From Deltaproteobacteria bacterium (GTDB lineage: Bacteria; JAUYMQ01), in the NCBI GenBank assembly GCA_030698575.1, contig JAUYMQ010000625.1, forward strand, positions 1-14,937: a DNA stretch of 14,937 nucleotides, given 5' to 3'. Both the position numbers and the translations under genes were made by a program. Positions 13,829 to 14,937 of this stretch are shown piece after piece. The notes beneath the pieces were generated by a model. It made no database searches and was not told where the DNA came from. It was given only the letters and a program-made list of their open reading frames with translations. Numbering within the stretch: the stretch's first letter is position 1; each line of letters opens with the position of its first letter.

Positions 13829-14379
13829 CCTGCGCCGGGCCCGTCGGGATCGTCCGGCGGCAGCAGGAGATCCTCCAGAAAGAACGCCGACAGCTCAGCC
13901 CTTCCGGAAAGCCCCGACTTTCGATAGACCGCCACGGCGTGCTGGCGCACCGTTCGTTCGCTCCTGCCCAGCAGCGCCGCTACCTCCTTGTGCCCGTAGC
14001 CCTTCAGCAAGAACATCGCGACATCCCGCTCGGCCGGGGTCAGGCCCCACGCCTCGAGCTGGCGGCTGATCTCCTCGCCCAGTCCGCGGAGCAGCTTTCC
14101 CGACTTCCGGCGCCAGGCGTCGCGGTCGGCGCCTTGCTCCGAGAGGGCCTGCTCGACACGCGCCAGCGAACGCCGGGTCTGCATCCACCCCGCCCACAGG
14201 TAGGCCACCGTTCCCAGGCAGCCCAGGACGAATATCGTTTCGAAGATGAAGTGAAAGGGGTCGCGCGACCATGCGCGGTCGAGAACGATGTCCGTCAACC
14301 CGGCCGCCGCCGTCGCGCCGAGTAGCGCTGTGAGCAGCATCCGGAAGCGGAGGTCTCCGTCATTTGTCGGAAGCGGCAC
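13825..14379 (-). CDS. Membrane-anchored LuxR-type HTH regulator
   Basis: With a GTG start at 14379 the protein has 184 residues. It has two membrane helices (about 13-33 and 42-65), a charged, probably coiled linker (66-115) and a C-terminal LuxR/GerE-type helix-turn-helix. The latter reads [20 protein letters not shown], then [20 protein letters not shown]. The final helix ([14 protein letters not shown]) is typical of this small one-component group. There is no receiver domain, so it probably senses a membrane or redox signal directly. Start choice: the longest frame from ATG 14517 would run through the promoter and overlap the neighbour's start. GTG 14379 has AGGG 8 nt upstream, and ATG 14340 is a shorter alternative. 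It is divergent from the DUF2231-like gene, a likely target. Its stop overlaps that of transketolase. Confidence 0.85.
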   Translation of the reverse strand: MPLPTNDGDLRFRMLLTALLGATAAAGLTDIVLDRAWSRDPFHFIFETIFVLGCLGTVAYLWAGWMQTRRSLARVEQALSEQGADRDAWRRKSGKLLRGLGEEISRQLEAWGLTPAERDVAMFLLKGYGHKEVAALLGRSERTVRQHAVAVYRKSGLSGRAELSAFFLEDLLLPPDDPDGPGAG

Positions 14380-14404
14380 GAGGATTACCCTGAGGGAAGG
14401 GGGG

Positions 14405-14429
14405 ATCCGGCATCGGGCAAGTGCCGGAT
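14405..14429. promoter_or_regulatory. Inverted repeat ATCCGGCA-N9-TGCCGGAT in the regulator leader
   Basis: Perfect 8-bp arms lie between the predicted transcript start (near 14444) and the start codon of the LuxR-type gene. It could be an autoregulatory operator or a leader hairpin affecting translation. Confidence 0.4.
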
Positions 14430-14451
14430 GGCAGGAAACGCGGCGGGCGCG

Positions 14452-14480
14452 AATATTCCCCTGCGTAACCTGACAGTCAA
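14452..14480 (-). promoter_or_regulatory. Candidate promoter of the LuxR-type gene
   Basis: On the minus strand TTGACT (14480-14475) and AATATT (14457-14452) are 17 nt apart, with 5/6 and 4/6 consensus matches. The predicted start near 14444 rules out translation from 14517. No equally good promoter was found for the divergent gene at 14516. Confidence 0.55.
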
Positions 14481-14515
14481 CCCGAACATACCAACCATAA
14501 CATGGAGGACATACC

Positions 14516-14937
14516 ATGCTTCCGGACCCGCTTCATCCGGCGGTCGTTCACCTGCCGCTGGCCCTCGCGGCGCTCCTGCCTGTTTTCGCGCTGCTGGCGG
14601 TTGCCGCCATTCACGCCCGGCGCCTGCCCGTCCGCGCCTGGGCCGCCATCCCGATTCTCGCGGCCCTCATGGCGGGGGGCGGCTGGCTGGCCCTTGAGAC
14701 GGGCGAGCACGAGGAGGATCGCGTGGAGGACGTCGTGGCCGAGCGATACATCGAGGAACACGAGGAGCACGCCGAGGTCTTCACCGTCCTGGCTGCAGCT
14801 CTTGCCGCCATCTCCCTGGGCGGCTTGATCCCCGGCCGTCCGGGAAACCTGGGGCGCGTGGCCGCGGCGGCGCTGTCAGTCGTCACGCTCGGCTTCGCGC
14901 TCGCCGTCGGGCACTCCGGCGGTGAGCTGGTCTACCG
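14516..14937 (+). CDS. DUF2231-like membrane protein, N-terminal part (runs off window)
   Basis: The first 140 codons are visible. The protein opens MLPDPLHPAVVHLPLALAAL, with the HPxxVHxP signature typical of DUF2231 membrane proteins. It has four predicted membrane helices (about 15-33, 42-60, 88-106 and 112-132). An acidic, His-containing loop (ETGEHEEDRVEDV and IEEHEEHAE, residues 61-86) follows helix 2, and VGHSGGELVY (131-140) sits at the right edge. Conserved His at 7, 12, 65, 82/85 and 133 could bind heme or metal, an inference from their placement at membrane edges. The start is supported by GGAGG 7 nt upstream. It is divergent from the membrane LuxR-type gene; I recall similar pairs elsewhere but cannot confirm it here. 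The C-terminal end is outside the window. Confidence 0.85.
   Translation, partial: MLPDPLHPAVVHLPLALAALLPVFALLAVAAIHARRLPVRAWAAIPILAALMAGGGWLALETGEHEEDRVEDVVAERYIEEHEEHAEVFTVLAAALAAISLGGLIPGRPGNLGRVAAAALSVVTLGFALAVGHSGGELVY

Noticed and set aside
12847-14325. 492-codon open frame running through transketolase and opposite the regulator
   Set aside because: It crosses the ends of two well-supported genes in another frame and encodes low-complexity Arg/Gly/Ala sequence.

Overview
The window is a GC-rich, densely packed bacterial chromosome segment with strong Shine-Dalgarno sequences and short intergenic gaps. There are no rRNA, tRNA, phage or IS genes. The fumarate reductase is of the four-subunit, heme-free E. 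coli type. The gene mix (paired acyl-CoA dehydrogenases, a BisC-like molybdoenzyme, a beta-helix exoprotein) and a TGTCATTGCGAGGAG-type palindromic repeat fit an uncultured Gram-negative lineage near the former Deltaproteobacteria or Tectomicrobia. That placement is a guess; no marker gene is present.

Layout. (1) 1-3287, minus strand: tetR, a first acyl-CoA dehydrogenase (ACAD), a second ACAD and the start of a flavin-containing monooxygenase form one operon, with ATGA coupling between tetR and the first ACAD. A palindrome lies exactly between the proposed -35 and -10 boxes of tetR, as expected for autorepression. The two ACADs have lost complementary parts of the usual FAD and catalytic site, which suggests an obligate heteromer. 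(2) 3534-6797, minus strand: a complete frdABCD operon, closed by a terminator at 3490-3511 and preceded by a candidate promoter and by direct repeats phased at 10-11 bp. (3) 7082-7918, minus strand: a secreted right-handed beta-helix protein with its own terminator.

(4) 8181-8721, plus strand: two tandem paralogous genes for 49-residue single-span membrane peptides. Each has its own, similarly built promoter (TTGAC, 16-nt spacer, CATxxT), and a strong hairpin follows the second. I do not recognise the family; it is the best candidate here for something undescribed. (5) 8766-11494, minus strand: a molybdopterin oxidoreductase of the BisC type interrupted by a single in-frame amber codon, followed by an unknown charged protein. 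(6) 11589-11685: a palindromic intergenic repeat. (7) 11702-13828, plus strand: transketolase, whose stop codon shares a CTAG palindrome with the stop codon of the convergent gene. (8) 13825-14937: a membrane-anchored LuxR-type regulator divergent from a DUF2231-like membrane protein that runs off the window.

Together the genes point to acyl-CoA oxidation feeding electrons to the quinone pool, fumarate/succinate exchange with that pool, and pentose-phosphate carbon flow. Links between the blocks are inference from adjacency only.
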